Shown: piece after piece, positions 27,156 through 35,842 of the stretch
Numbering within the stretch: the stretch's first letter is position 1
Layout: the number at the start of each line of letters is the position of its first letter
NCBI GenBank assembly: GCA_963836015.1
Contig: CAWIIF010000004.1
Span: 1,736,001-1,800,000 of the forward strand
Direction of reading: 5' to 3'
DNA from: CAWCDJ01 sp963836015
GTDB lineage: Bacteria > Acidobacteriota > Terriglobia > Bryobacterales > Bryobacteraceae
DNA: 64,000 nucleotides
Position numbers and translations under genes: made by a program
The notes under the pieces: generated by a model
Databases searched by the model: none
What the model was told of the DNA's origin: nothing
The model's input: only the letters and a program-made list of their open reading frames with translations

Positions 27156-28079
27156 CTAGTGGAAGTCATGCGTCGTAAGTACGATCTTCCCTCTCTTGTG
27201 CGGCGCACCTGCCAGCATTTCGTGCGCCCTCCGAGCTTCTTCGAGCGGGAGCACGCTGCCCACCTTCGCGGTCAGCTTTCGGTTATCGATCAATCCCGCG
27301 AGTGTGGCCAGCCGGGCCGCCGTGACATCTACCAGGAAGAACGATGCACGAAACCCCGGTGGCTGTGGTGGCGGCGAAATCACCGATACGAGGATGCCGC
27401 CCGGCTTTAAAACACGGAATGAACGAAGCTGCGTCTCTCCTCCGACCGTGTCGAGCACCGCATCGACGGGGGGCACGGCATCTTCGAACTTTGTAGTCTC
27501 GTAGTTCACGACGGTCTCGGCCCCGAGGCCGCGAACATAGTCGACATCGGCAGGCCCAGCGGTTGCGAAAACCTGCAGTTCCGCTTGCTTCGCCAGTTGC
27601 ACCGCATACGCGCCAACATTTCCAGCAGCTCCGTGGATTAATACCGCCTGGCCTGCCTTCAACTGCGCATGGTCGAACAGCATCTGATACGCCGTCACCG
27701 CCACTACCGGCACAGACGCCGCTTCGACAAAACTCAATGACGTCGGCTTCGCGGCTACCATCTGTGCTGATGCCACCGCGTATTCGGCATAAGCGCCACA
27801 GAATTGTTTGTTTGTGACGCCGAAAACCTCCTCACCCGGTTTGAACTCAATTACTCCTGGTCCCACGGACTCGACGATCCCCGCCAAGTCTGACCCGAGA
27901 ATGACCGGAAGGGAAAGTTGCACAACGCTCTTTCCCTCCCGAAGGAGCGCGTCCCATGGGCCAACTCCGGCAGCCGCGACACGTACAACCAACTCGCCTT
28001 CTTTCGGTCTCGGACATGGTATCTCGTCGATCACAATCGCGTTCGGCGGACCAAAGTAGTGGATCCTCCCAGCCTTCAT
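27156..28079 (-). CDS. NADP-dependent oxidoreductase, zinc-free MDR family
   Basis: The 307-residue protein is a quinone-reductase-like enzyme. The N-terminal domain has AGRIHYFGPPNAIVIDEIPCP, GVGPWDALLREGKSV and ILGSDLAGIVESVGPGV. The Rossmann loop is HGAAGNVGAYAVQLAKQ, and the C-terminal part contains DAVLDTVGGE. No structural or catalytic zinc cysteines are present. ATG 28079 was chosen because GGGAGGAAGAT precedes it; an upstream frame to 28187 shows no homology. It likely reduces reactive carbonyls or quinones, fitting the DJ-1 and glyoxalase-type neighbours. It is more like plant 2-alkenal-type reductases than the protein at 10010-10915, which is only distantly similar. Confidence 0.9.
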   Translation of the reverse strand: MKAGRIHYFGPPNAIVIDEIPCPRPKEGELVVRVAAAGVGPWDALLREGKSVVQLSLPVILGSDLAGIVESVGPGVIEFKPGEEVFGVTNKQFCGAYAEYAVASAQMVAAKPTSLSFVEAASVPVVAVTAYQMLFDHAQLKAGQAVLIHGAAGNVGAYAVQLAKQAELQVFATAGPADVDYVRGLGAETVVNYETTKFEDAVPPVDAVLDTVGGETQLRSFRVLKPGGILVSVISPPPQPPGFRASFFLVDVTAARLATLAGLIDNRKLTAKVGSVLPLEEARRAHEMLAGAPHKRGKIVLTTHDFH

Positions 28080-28167
28080 ATCTTCCTCCCGATTTCCCGC
28101 GCCTTTCCAACCAGGGGCAACCCTCCAGCATGCGCGAGGAAACATTCGCATCAGCGGTCGACGCAGG

Positions 28168-29058
28168 TTATCCCTGCGGGAATCCAAACATCAACCACGA
28201 CTGATTGGCTACCCAATGCGGGTACAGCTCCGTCATCTGATCGAACAGCTCTTTGTCGGATGTCGCGGTTTTCTGCACCCGATCGAAGTCCTGCAGGTAA
28301 CGCTTGGTTTCCTGGATAGTCGAAGGAGAGTCGGGCGCGCCAGGCTTCTTGTGACCGGCGACAACAATCGCCGGGTTCAGCGCCGCTAACCGGTCCAGCG
28401 CCGCGATCCAATTCTTCCGGCTCTCGGGGGTGGTGTCGCCGACGTACATACGGCATTGGTTGTATACAACGTCGCCAGCGACGATCAGGCCGATCGATGG
28501 AACGTATAGAGAGGTCGAATCGGGACTATCGGTGCGGCCCTGCTCGATGATGCGCAATTCGTGTCCCTCGAGAGTGAACGTGTCGTGCGCATAGGGCTCA
28601 GGCGGAACCAACTTGGTGGCCACTTGCCCGGGAAAGAGCCGGCGGGCCAACTGCTCCACTGGGGGAGAGAAAGACGTCTGCATGGCGGTCACCGTCTTGG
28701 GCGTTGCTATCGCCCGAGCGCCCGGGAAACGGTCGAGCAGAATGCTCAGACCGTAGAAGTGGTCGAAATGGGCGTGCGTTATGTAGATCGTCTCCACGTT
28801 GCGGTTGTGCAGAGCGACCCAATCCGCGAGCGCCTCGGCCTCAGCCACTGTCCCCATTGCGTCTACCAGCACCGCGTCGTACTCGCCGAAGATTAAAGTC
28901 GACGTGATAGGGTCAAAGCCGAGGGCTTCGCCGAAAGGCTTTGGCCGCTCACCGACCATAGTTTTTCCGGGGGCCGTAAAAACATTCACACTAAGCGAGC
29001 TCGACGCGACGGGCGCGGCCACGCCCGTGCTCCCTTTCAGTCCATTTATGCTGTCCAT
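28168..29058 (-). CDS. MBL-fold metallo-hydrolase
   Basis: A 296-residue metallo-beta-lactamase-fold protein with ligands in THAHFDHFYG (about 95-104), the later VAGDVVYN and a histidine in VVAGHKKPGA. The opening SLSVNVFTAPGKTMVGERPK is also found, decayed, in the pseudogene at 30007-30194, so this is the surviving copy of a duplicated gene. Substrates of this subgroup are not known. It lacks an obvious signal peptide. It is followed by the oxidoreductase (89-base gap) and preceded by the PfpI-like gene on the same strand, a cluster that looks built to deal with reactive carbonyls, an inference from neighbours. Confidence 0.86.
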   Translation of the reverse strand: MDSINGLKGSTGVAAPVASSSLSVNVFTAPGKTMVGERPKPFGEALGFDPITSTLIFGEYDAVLVDAMGTVAEAEALADWVALHNRNVETIYITHAHFDHFYGLSILLDRFPGARAIATPKTVTAMQTSFSPPVEQLARRLFPGQVATKLVPPEPYAHDTFTLEGHELRIIEQGRTDSPDSTSLYVPSIGLIVAGDVVYNQCRMYVGDTTPESRKNWIAALDRLAALNPAIVVAGHKKPGAPDSPSTIQETKRYLQDFDRVQKTATSDKELFDQMTELYPHWVANQSWLMFGFPQG

Positions 29059-29113
29059 TTAGTAGTCCTTTTGATGTCAGAGGCATCAGTGGTTGATGTA
29101 GGTTATGGCCGCG

Positions 29114-29953
29114 TTAGGCGCGAAGGCTCGATCTAACTGAGGATGCGCCAGCCCCCTCACTTCTTCTCCCGTCGAGTGCCGGTAGAAGAAGTTTTAGAAG
29201 CCCTTCGTCCGAGAACGGGTTCTGACCTGAGATCAACTCGCGATCTTGAAGGACGTAGCTCTTCCATGGGGCGACCACACTTACGTCGCCGCCCGCTGTA
29301 CGCAAGGCGAAGTCCGGGTAGAAGAGAACCTTACCACCAATCTCAAGCGGCTCCCGCTGCTGCTCTTCCGCCGTCGAAAAGATGGTCATCTTATATCCAG
29401 AATAAATCCATCCTTGAGCCTTTGCCCGCGCTCCGGCGGCATCGCCCGCTGCCAGCGCTCCGACCACCTCCGTCGAATTCGGAAGAGCTGAGAGAAGTGA
29501 AATCGGGCCATGGCAGAGCACCGCCGTAGGCTTGGATGTTTCATGAAAGTGTCTCATCACCGTGCCAGCGTCAGGATCATCGAGAAGATCCATCATCGGG
29601 CCATGGCCGCCGGGGACGAAAACAGCGTCATATTGATCTAGGCCCGACGCGATGACATCCGAGATGCGAGTTGGATTTTTGAGCCCTGTCAGGCTGTCAC
29701 GGAATTCTAGATAGTCCTGAAGCCTAGCCTCGTCCCCGCCGAAGAAATCGGCGACAGCCGAATGGACATCCATTTGCGGCGTGTTGCCTTTGGGGTTGGC
29801 GAAAGTGATTTCGTAGTCCTCCTTCATCAAGGCGCGAACCGGAACCGTCAGTTCGTTGAGATAGTAGCCAGCGCCGGCATAAACCTTGCCATCTTTCAAG
29901 GGCAAGCCGTGACCGCTCGAGACTAGCACCAAAACTTTTCCTTTTGTCGTCAT
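29114..29953 (-). CDS. DJ-1/PfpI family protein
   Basis: The 279-residue protein has the amidotransferase-like core: VLVLVSSGHGLPL at the N-terminus, FVPGGHGPMMDLLDDP around 112-127 and the nucleophile elbow AVLCHGPISLL with Cys-147. The insertion YLEFRDSLTGLKNP and the late WIYSGYKMTIFS part resemble the larger Hsp31-type proteins that degrade glyoxals or act as chaperones. The start MTTKGKVLV (29953) is preceded by GAGAGGAGAAGAAA; the upstream open frame runs through the decayed MBL gene and is not real. It lies between the two MBL copies, so it may have been inserted by the same rearrangement. It is a distant relative of the protein at 7693-8382. Confidence 0.9.
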   Translation of the reverse strand: MTTKGKVLVLVSSGHGLPLKDGKVYAGAGYYLNELTVPVRALMKEDYEITFANPKGNTPQMDVHSAVADFFGGDEARLQDYLEFRDSLTGLKNPTRISDVIASGLDQYDAVFVPGGHGPMMDLLDDPDAGTVMRHFHETSKPTAVLCHGPISLLSALPNSTEVVGALAAGDAAGARAKAQGWIYSGYKMTIFSTAEEQQREPLEIGGKVLFYPDFALRTAGGDVSVVAPWKSYVLQDRELISGQNPFSDEGLLKLLLPALDGRRSEGAGASSVRSSLRA

Positions 29954-30006
29954 TTTCTTCTCCTCTCTGAAATTCTGAAATCGAACCTGTTTCCCGAGAT
30001 CCCAGC

Positions 30007-30194
30007 TTGTGCAGAGCAACCCAATTTGCAAGAGCTTCGGCCTCAGCCACTGCCCCATCGCGTCCACCAGCACCGCGTCGTACTCGCCGAAGATTAAAGT
30101 CGACGTGATAGGCTCAGAGCCGAGCGCTTCGCCGAAGGGCTTGGCCGCTCGCCGACCATAGTCTTTCCCGGGGCCTTAAAAACGTTCACACTAA
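30007..30194 (-). pseudogene. Decayed 5' fragment of the MBL-fold hydrolase gene
   Basis: About 188 bases match the start of the functional gene near 28804-28992 with roughly 90 percent identity. Two single-base losses shift the frame, so only pieces such as SVNVFKAPGKTMVGERP and MAEAEALANWVALH remain readable. It encodes the first 80 or so residues and ends before the metal-binding motif. It lies just upstream of the PfpI gene, on the same strand, and 30 bases beyond the VOC gene. This is a remnant of a duplication or of an interrupted ancestral gene. Confidence 0.85.
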
Positions 30195-30224
30195 ACATGC
30201 ATCCGAATCCCGTCCGGCCCAGCG

Positions 30225-30701
30225 CTAACCGTACTTGAGCTCGGTACTCTGTCCGACCTCGATAATATAGCCGTCGGGATCGCGGATGTAGCAGCGAATC
30301 TCGCCGTACTTGGGTATTGGCTCCGTGATGAACTCGGCTCCTCGACTTTTCCACAATTCATAGCAGGCCTGGATATCCGCGACGCGGATATTCATAAAGC
30401 CGTTGATCTTATCCGGATCGGGGACGCTGAGCGTTACCGTCGGCTTGTCGGGGGTCGGCCCGCCCCCGACGTTGACAAGGAGCCAGGTATTCGCGATCTG
30501 AATGTAGGCGGGCGCGCCTTCGCTGTCGCCTGTGCTCAGAACGCGACCGTCGAAAACCTTCTCATAGAAGCGCGCCGACCGGCCGATATCGGCGACGGTG
30601 AGAAAATGTGCGACGCTGAACCCCTCGCGCGGGGGCATCTCATAGCTCTTCTGTTCAACTTGTACCGCGTTCATTGATGGCTCCTTTTGTACGCCGTTCA
30701 T
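30225..30701 (-). CDS. VOC family protein with duplicated start region
   Basis: A protein of 149-158 residues with a glyoxalase-type VOC fold: FLTVADIGRSARFYEKVFDG, YIQIANTWLLVNVGGGP, then FMNIRVADIQACYELWKSRGAEF and CYIRDPDGYIIEVGQ. The DPDGY turn and the Glu in FITEP fit metal-binding VOC enzymes. The start is notable: a 27-base unit carrying AAAGGAGCCATCAATG occurs twice in tandem, giving two in-frame ATGs (30701 and 30674), each with a good ribosome site, which would extend the protein by nine residues. Either start is possible. The upstream repeat copy B may belong to its promoter. The function is unassigned, probably detoxification. Confidence 0.86.
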   Translation of the reverse strand: MNGVQKEPSMNAVQVEQKSYEMPPREGFSVAHFLTVADIGRSARFYEKVFDGRVLSTGDSEGAPAYIQIANTWLLVNVGGGPTPDKPTVTLSVPDPDKINGFMNIRVADIQACYELWKSRGAEFITEPIPKYGEIRCYIRDPDGYIIEVGQSTELKYG

Positions 30702-30714
30702 TGATGGCTCCTTT
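30662..30714 (-). repeat. 27-bp tandem duplication of ribosome site and start codon
   Basis: Two adjacent units (30662-30687 and 30689-30714, period 27) differ only in a GC/CG swap near one end. Each has AAAGGAGCCATCAATG, so the VOC gene carries two Shine-Dalgarno/ATG pairs in the same frame (27 is divisible by 3). Confidence 0.85.
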
Positions 30715-30751
30715 CGAAACGGTGCTGATTACAAACACGGTGTCCCGAGTC

Positions 30752-30807
30752 CCGCTCCCATTCATTAAAAGTCGATCGACGCCAGCTAGTGCAGTAGCGA
30801 TTCCCAA
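30752..30807 (-). repeat. 56-bp interspersed repeat, copy B
   Basis: The complement of this stretch matches 11249-11304 with about six differences in 56 bases. It lies about 50 bases upstream of the VOC start codon at 30701 in the direction of that gene, a position comparable to copy A relative to the nucleotidyltransferase. Confidence 0.6.
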
Positions 30808-30838
30808 CGCTGGTTTCGGAACCGCGTCGAGCGCCGGC

Positions 30839-31685
30839 TTAGCGCGCAATTTGGCCTAAATAATATCCGAGCCGATTCTCGACATCCCCCGGCTTGTGGA
30901 AGCCGCGCGCGATAAGCGCCTTGATCCCCTCCTGAGCGGCAGGTCGCCCGAGCGAAGCAATGCACGCGTCCCACCCGGCGCCGAGCTCAACGTCCGGCGG
31001 CAGGCTGGTGTTGACGAGGCGCTTGGTGTTGGCGATCGCCCATTTGTCGAACCCGGCGATCCGGGTCGCGAGCGCCTCTACGAACGCGTCTAGATCGGCG
31101 TCGGGCAAGGCGCGATTCACGTAGCCATAGGCCTCGGCCTGGTCTGCCCGGATGTCTTCCGAGCTCAAGAGGACCTCGAGGGCGCGGTTTCGCCCGATGA
31201 GTTGGGGCAGTCGGGCCATGGGACCGCCGCCGGCTACCATCCCCACGCCAACCTCCCATTGCGAAATAGATTGCCTTTTCGCGGCTGGCGAAACTCATGT
31301 CGCAGGCGAGCGTGATCTCGCTGCCATTGCCCGTGGCCCGGCCACGGATGAGGGCGATGGACGCTACCGGCAAGCGAGTCAGACGCACGAGAAAGTCCGG
31401 CCAGGGCGGCAAGCCCGTGGGACCCGCCGGCATTGAGGTCAGATCCTCGAGCTTGGCCAGGAAATCGGAGTGATTCAGGAAGTAGCCGTCGACCGCGCTG
31501 TCGAACACTACGACCCTGACATGCTCGTCGGCCTCGAGAGCGTCGATCAGTCTCTGGAACCCCCGGACCATTTCTGGGCCCATCACGTTGATCGGCGGGT
31601 TATCGATCGTGACACGCCAATAGCCTGGCGACCGCCGGGCGACGCGGATCTCTGCGGGCTTCGTAAGTGTGCTTGCAGCTGTCAT
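30839..31685 (-). pseudogene. Enoyl-CoA hydratase/isomerase family, single-base frameshift
   Basis: The N-terminal frame (ATG 31685, AGGAGGATGGC upstream) encodes a crotonase-fold start: WRVTIDNPPINVMGPEM, VVVFDSAVDGYFLNHSDF and IRGRATGNGSEITLACDMSFAS. At about 31245-31260 the frame is lost; the other frame continues as VGVGMVAGGGPMARLPQLIGRNRALEVLLSSE and ends with KPGDVENRLGYYLGQIAR at 30839. The break falls after KAIYFA in the conserved FxxxEVGxG region, where one base appears missing. Restored, the protein is about 280 residues, normal for the family. It would hydrate or isomerise an acyl-CoA; specificity is unknown. Sequencing error and true mutation cannot be separated here. Confidence 0.83.
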
Positions 31686-31755
31686 GCCATCCTCCTGTCT
31701 GTATGTTGGTCTCGAAAACCGGTTGATTCTCCCCAACGCTCCGCTAAGATCTGGA

Positions 31756-32283
31756 TCATCCGTTCCTTGGCGGCAGTAGGTTGATCACTGCGGCGCCTGT
31801 CTCGCTAACGATCTCGTCCTGGGAATCCGTGCCTCCCGAACAACCAATTGCGCCGATAATCACCCCCTGTTCGATCAGTGGGATGCCGCCGCGAGAGGCA
31901 ATGATTCCGTCGAACGCCAGCAGATAGTTGAGGTGCATAAGCTGGATACCGTCCTCGAACTGCTTCGTTTCGCGCCGGAACGTCGCGGCTGCTCGTGCCT
32001 TGTGCTGCGCAATCTGAATGGAGGCAAGCATCGCACCGTCCATTCGTTGAAAGGCGACCAGGTTGCCGCCGGAATCGACCACCGCTACGTTCATCTTCCA
32101 ATTCCGGTTCTTCGCTTCTGCCACCGCCGCGCGAATAACCGCCAGGGCTCGCTCTAGCGATATCGGTAGGCCATACGGAGTGTCGAAAGGAATTTTGTCG
32201 GGCACAAAATCAAGCGGATTCGTTTCCGTGGGCTGCAGCGCCCGACTCGCAGTAGCGGCGGTTCCTGTTTTTTCATTTGACAT
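31756..32283 (-). CDS. GlcG/HbpS-like heme-binding family protein
   Basis: The 175-residue protein has the GlcG/HbpS fold markers: LERALAVIRAAVAEAKNRNWKMNVAVVDSGG, LVAFQRMDGAMLASIQIAQHKARAAATFRRET, GGIPLIEQGVIIGAIGCSGGTDSQDE. Relatives bind heme or act near glycolate and propanediol utilisation genes; HbpS senses redox stress. The start ATG 32283 has the near-perfect ribosome site AAGGAGGA. A longer open frame to 32337 adds no homology. No signal peptide is evident, but some relatives are exported. It lies between the P460 gene and the enoyl-CoA hydratase gene on the same strand, so a role connected to heme or oxidative stress is plausible. Confidence 0.85.
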   Translation of the reverse strand: MSNEKTGTAATASRALQPTETNPLDFVPDKIPFDTPYGLPISLERALAVIRAAVAEAKNRNWKMNVAVVDSGGNLVAFQRMDGAMLASIQIAQHKARAAATFRRETKQFEDGIQLMHLNYLLAFDGIIASRGGIPLIEQGVIIGAIGCSGGTDSQDEIVSETGAAVINLLPPRNG

Positions 32284-32376
32284 ACGTCCTCCTTCAAGGG
32301 TCGCAGTACAGATCGCTCGATCGACAATGGATCGCAACTTTAGGCGCGAGCAGGCACTAAGCGCCGCTCCCTCCGT

Positions 32377-32934
32377 TCACCTCTTGCCGTACGCCGTGAA
32401 AATGTAGTCCTTGCTCTTCACTATCGTGTGGCACGCAAAGCCGCAATTCACAGTGCCGGTCGGATCGGGCTTGAACGTGTCCGACGCGGGATCATAGTCA
32501 AACGCGGCGTATGCCCACCCCTTCGTGTCAGGGAATTTCTTACTGTCCTTCTCGATGAAGAAAACGTCTTGTAAGGTGTCCGGTACCCTCACAGAAAAGG
32601 GCGCCTCCGTACTCTTTTTCGGTTTCCACTCGATTTTGGCAATCTTGGCGCCGTCGGGAAATGGCTTGCCGTTGCCGGGAACGCCGGCCCGGTAGGCGTC
32701 GATCATCGTTTGATTGGCGACCATCACCTTCAATAGCTGATCAGTCTGACTGACGGCGACAGCCTGCCAGTTCTCGTACCCCCTGAAGTCAGAGAATGCG
32801 AGCCCATTGGGCACGCGCACGGAGTACTTGTCCTGCGCGGCAAAGACCCCGCCACCCAGGACCGCTAGCGCTATGCCAACTGCAGCTGCTGGAACGACTG
32901 CGGAAACCGCGTGAACGTAAGAAACGTTGGTCAA
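32377..32934 (-). CDS. Secreted cytochrome P460-family protein with CX3CH motif (paralogue)
   Basis: The 185-residue product is nearly the same as the protein at 16667-17203 through the mature domain: AAQDKYSVRVPNGLAFSDF, AYRAGVPGNGK, WKPKKSTEAPFSV and NCGFACH, again with three residues between heme cysteines. The signal peptide is odd. The TTG start (32934) gives a hydrophobic leader without early positive charge; an ATG four bases upstream (32936-32938), with the excellent AGGAGGAACTC site, opens another frame reading MFDQRFLRSRGF, a normal basic N-region. A one-base indel would fuse these into a classic leader. It is transcribed divergently from the sensor kinase. Confidence 0.82.
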   Translation of the reverse strand: MTNVSYVHAVSAVVPAAAVGIALAVLGGGVFAAQDKYSVRVPNGLAFSDFRGYENWQAVAVSQTDQLLKVMVANQTMIDAYRAGVPGNGKPFPDGAKIAKIEWKPKKSTEAPFSVRVPDTLQDVFFIEKDSKKFPDTKGWAYAAFDYDPASDTFKPDPTGTVNCGFACHTIVKSKDYIFTAYGKR

Positions 32935-33313
32935 ACATGAGTTCCTCCTGCTCGATGTGCTTATGCGCAGCGAAACGCATTTCGCGGGTATAAGCGCACG
33001 CTTCGGGCCAGGTTTGCCGCTCGGTCCGAAATACTGGACATTGCCCGTGATTTGAGCGGCTTAGCATGAACCTTGTGGGGTCGGGCGGCGTTGTCCGAAT
33101 ATCCGATGTCGGGCGGCGGTCACCGCGAGTAGACTTTCCAACGGCTCTTCGTCGGTTGCCAGGTGTTGGCAGGTTCTCGGTCCGGAAGCCGGCGGATCGA
33201 CGCGGCATTTCGCGAAACCCCTCGAAGTGAGAAAATAAAGACCAATAAGCCCTGGGTAAAGCGCACCCCCTCGTCCGAGGTGCCAATCGAATTCGTGGCA
33301 TGGAGGTGGAACC
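32935..33313. other. Divergent intergenic region, P460 / sensor kinase
   Basis: About 379 bases with promoters for both directions presumably inside. Open frames are Arg-rich and out of step with any family. I see no strong palindrome or sigma-54 site here. Confidence 0.5.
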
Positions 33314-35842
33314 TTGTCTACCAGACCGCAAGATGACTTCCCCGCGGAGGAGTTAATTCCGCAGGGTGCAGCTTCTTTGGAATCGATTCTCTGCACGGAC
33401 GAGTTGCGCCGGCGCCCCTCCCGGCCACCCGATTACGAGAAGGAGAATCGCGCGCTGGTGGCTCTAGCCACGGCCATGGTCGACCCAAATTCGAATATAC
33501 TCCAGACGTTCGCGGAGACCATTCTGGAAATTACTCAGTCCGATTCGGCCGGCCTCAGTTTGCTCACGAAGGATGGCGGGAACCGGTTCTATTGGCCGGC
33601 GATCGCCGGGGAATGGAAGCCCCACGCCGGGGGCGGGACGCCGCGTAATTTTGGGCCTGGCGGAGACGTGCTGGATCGCGATTGCACGCTGTTATTCCGG
33701 CGCTTCGAACGGCGTTATACCTACTTGCTGGCAGTCGCGCCGGCCGCGGAGGAGTGCCTGATGGTTCCGTTTTACGTTGCCGGTAAGGCGGTGGGAACGA
33801 TATGGGCGATTATGCACAGCGATCGCCGAGGGTTCGACGCCGAAGACGAGCGCGTCCTGACGGCACTCGGACAGTTCGCCGCCCTGGCGTATCAAACGGT
33901 GGACTCCATCCAGGACCTAAGGGCCGAAATCACCGCGCGCGAGAAGGCTGAAACAGCATTGCGCGAGTTTGCCAAGGGCCTGGAGGCCAGAATACAGCGC
34001 TTGGTAGAAGCGAATGTCATCGGAATCGTCATCTTCAATCTGGACGGTGTGGTCTCCGACGCGAACGAAGCGTTTCTGCAGATGGTCCAATACAGCCGGG
34101 AAGACCTCGTCACCGGCCGGGTGCGTTGGACGGACCTGACACCGGCGGAATGGAGCGATCGCGACCAACTGGCATTAGCGGAGTTAAGAGCAACCGGGCT
34201 CTTCCAAACGTACGAGAAGGAGTACTTTCGGAAAGATGGAGGCCGCGCGCCTGTCCTGCTTGGCGGCGCCTTGTTCGAAAAAGGCGGTAGCGAAGGTGTC
34301 GCCTTCGTGCTCGATTTGAGCGAACAAAAGCAGGCCGTAGAGACTTTGCGAAGAGTGGAGCAGCAGGCGCGGTCGATCGTCGAATCCGCGCTGGACGCCG
34401 TCATCGCCATGGATGCGGACGGAATCATTACCGACTGGAACAAGGAGGCGGAAGAGATTTTCGGGTGGACCCGCCTGGAAGCCCTGGGACGCCGGATGTC
34501 CGAAACCATCATTCCGATGCGATATCGTTCGGCGCATGAAAGAGGGCTGCGACGCTTCTTCGAGACTGGTGAAGGCCCGGTTCTCAATAAGCGAATCGAA
34601 ATCTCTGCGATCCGCCGCAACGGCGAGGAATTTCCCGTCGAGCTATCGATCACGCCACTGAAGTTCGGCGAGACCTGGATGTTCAGCGGTTTTCTCCGCG
34701 ACATTAGCGACCGCTTGCGCTCCGAGGAACAACTGCGGAGGAGCGAATTGAACCTTCGCAGGATGACGGAAACCATTCCTGAGATGCTGTGGAGCGCTGC
34801 TCCCGATGGCGCGGTGGACTACTGCAACGCGCGCGTGCTGGAATACACCGGCTTGGCTCAGGATGAAATCGCAGGCGCCGGCTGGATGAAGACCATTCAT
34901 GCGGATGACGCCCGGAACACGGAGCGGGCATGGGCGCATTCGGTCCGGACCGGCGATCCCTTTCAATCCGAATTTCGATGTCTCCGTGGTTCCGACGGCA
35001 TGTACCGATGGTGCGTGTCCCGCGCCCTTCCGCTGCGCGGCTTCGATGGGTTCATTCTGAAGTGGTATGGCACCATTGTCGACTTCCACGATCGCAGGCA
35101 GGCCGAGGAAGCCCTGCGCAATACGCAAGCAGAGCTCGCGCATGTGAATCGCGTGATGACCATGGGTGAGCTCGCTGCCTCGATTGCTCACGAGGTCAAC
35201 CAGCCGCTCGCCTCGATCATCGCCAGCGGCGACAGTTGTACGGCGTGGCTGGCGAATGAGCCTCCGAACCTGGAAAGAGCGCGCGCCGCCGCCGGCAGGG
35301 TGATTCAAGCCGCTACCCAGGCCAGTGAGATCGTCCAACGGATTCGTGCGCTCTTCAAGAAGACCACTGCAAGCACTACCTCGGTAAACGTGAATGCCGT
35401 AATCGAAGACACCATTTCTCTTCTGCGCCACGAGGCACAGCGGCACAATATCTCATTGCTCACCGAATTGGACGCCGATGTTCCTTCGGTGCGCGCTGAC
35501 CGGGTTCAATTGCAACAAGTCATCCTCAATCTGGTGATGAACTCCATTGAGTCCACGGCCAGCGTCGATCGCGAACCGCGGCGCCTGGTGATTCAATCCG
35601 CGCGGTCCAACCCAGGTGAACTTCTAGTCGCCGTGAAAGACACGGGGCCGGGAATCGACGCTCAGCAGGCGGAGAGGTTGTTTGCTCCCTTTTTCACCAC
35701 TAAGCCACAGGGCATCGGGATGGGATTGCCAATCAGCCGGTCGATCATTGAAGCGCACGGAGGCCGGCTCTGGGCCGAGAAGAACGAGCCGCAGGGCGCT
35801 GTCTTCCAGTTCGTCCTGCCCACGCGGGTACAAAGCGAGTGA
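33314..35842 (+). CDS. GAF/PAS sensor histidine kinase
   Basis: An 842-residue kinase without obvious transmembrane segments, so it likely senses a cytoplasmic signal. A GAF-like domain (about 60-205) is followed by three PAS domains (about 225-350, 355-475 and 480-605), with typical stretches such as ANVIGIVIFNLDGVVSDANEAF and ALDAVIAMDADGIITDWNKEAEEIFG. The H-box ELAASIAHEVNQPLASI is near 617 and the HATPase follows, with N-box LNLVMNSIE, G1 VKDTGPGID and G2 GIGMGLPIS. The start is TTG 33314 with GGAGGTGG upstream. The response regulator gene overlaps its end by four bases (GTGA), so the two form one coupled pair. Confidence 0.92.
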   Translation: MSTRPQDDFPAEELIPQGAASLESILCTDELRRRPSRPPDYEKENRALVALATAMVDPNSNILQTFAETILEITQSDSAGLSLLTKDGGNRFYWPAIAGEWKPHAGGGTPRNFGPGGDVLDRDCTLLFRRFERRYTYLLAVAPAAEECLMVPFYVAGKAVGTIWAIMHSDRRGFDAEDERVLTALGQFAALAYQTVDSIQDLRAEITAREKAETALREFAKGLEARIQRLVEANVIGIVIFNLDGVVSDANEAFLQMVQYSREDLVTGRVRWTDLTPAEWSDRDQLALAELRATGLFQTYEKEYFRKDGGRAPVLLGGALFEKGGSEGVAFVLDLSEQKQAVETLRRVEQQARSIVESALDAVIAMDADGIITDWNKEAEEIFGWTRLEALGRRMSETIIPMRYRSAHERGLRRFFETGEGPVLNKRIEISAIRRNGEEFPVELSITPLKFGETWMFSGFLRDISDRLRSEEQLRRSELNLRRMTETIPEMLWSAAPDGAVDYCNARVLEYTGLAQDEIAGAGWMKTIHADDARNTERAWAHSVRTGDPFQSEFRCLRGSDGMYRWCVSRALPLRGFDGFILKWYGTIVDFHDRRQAEEALRNTQAELAHVNRVMTMGELAASIAHEVNQPLASIIASGDSCTAWLANEPPNLERARAAAGRVIQAATQASEIVQRIRALFKKTTASTTSVNVNAVIEDTISLLRHEAQRHNISLLTELDADVPSVRADRVQLQQVILNLVMNSIESTASVDREPRRLVIQSARSNPGELLVAVKDTGPGIDAQQAERLFAPFFTTKPQGIGMGLPISRSIIEAHGGRLWAEKNEPQGAVFQFVLPTRVQSE

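Noticed and set aside
27026..27208. Upstream extension of the phosphoketolase frame
   Set aside because: The Arg-rich extension has no homology, while ATG 27025 has an excellent ribosome site and the conserved N-terminus follows it.
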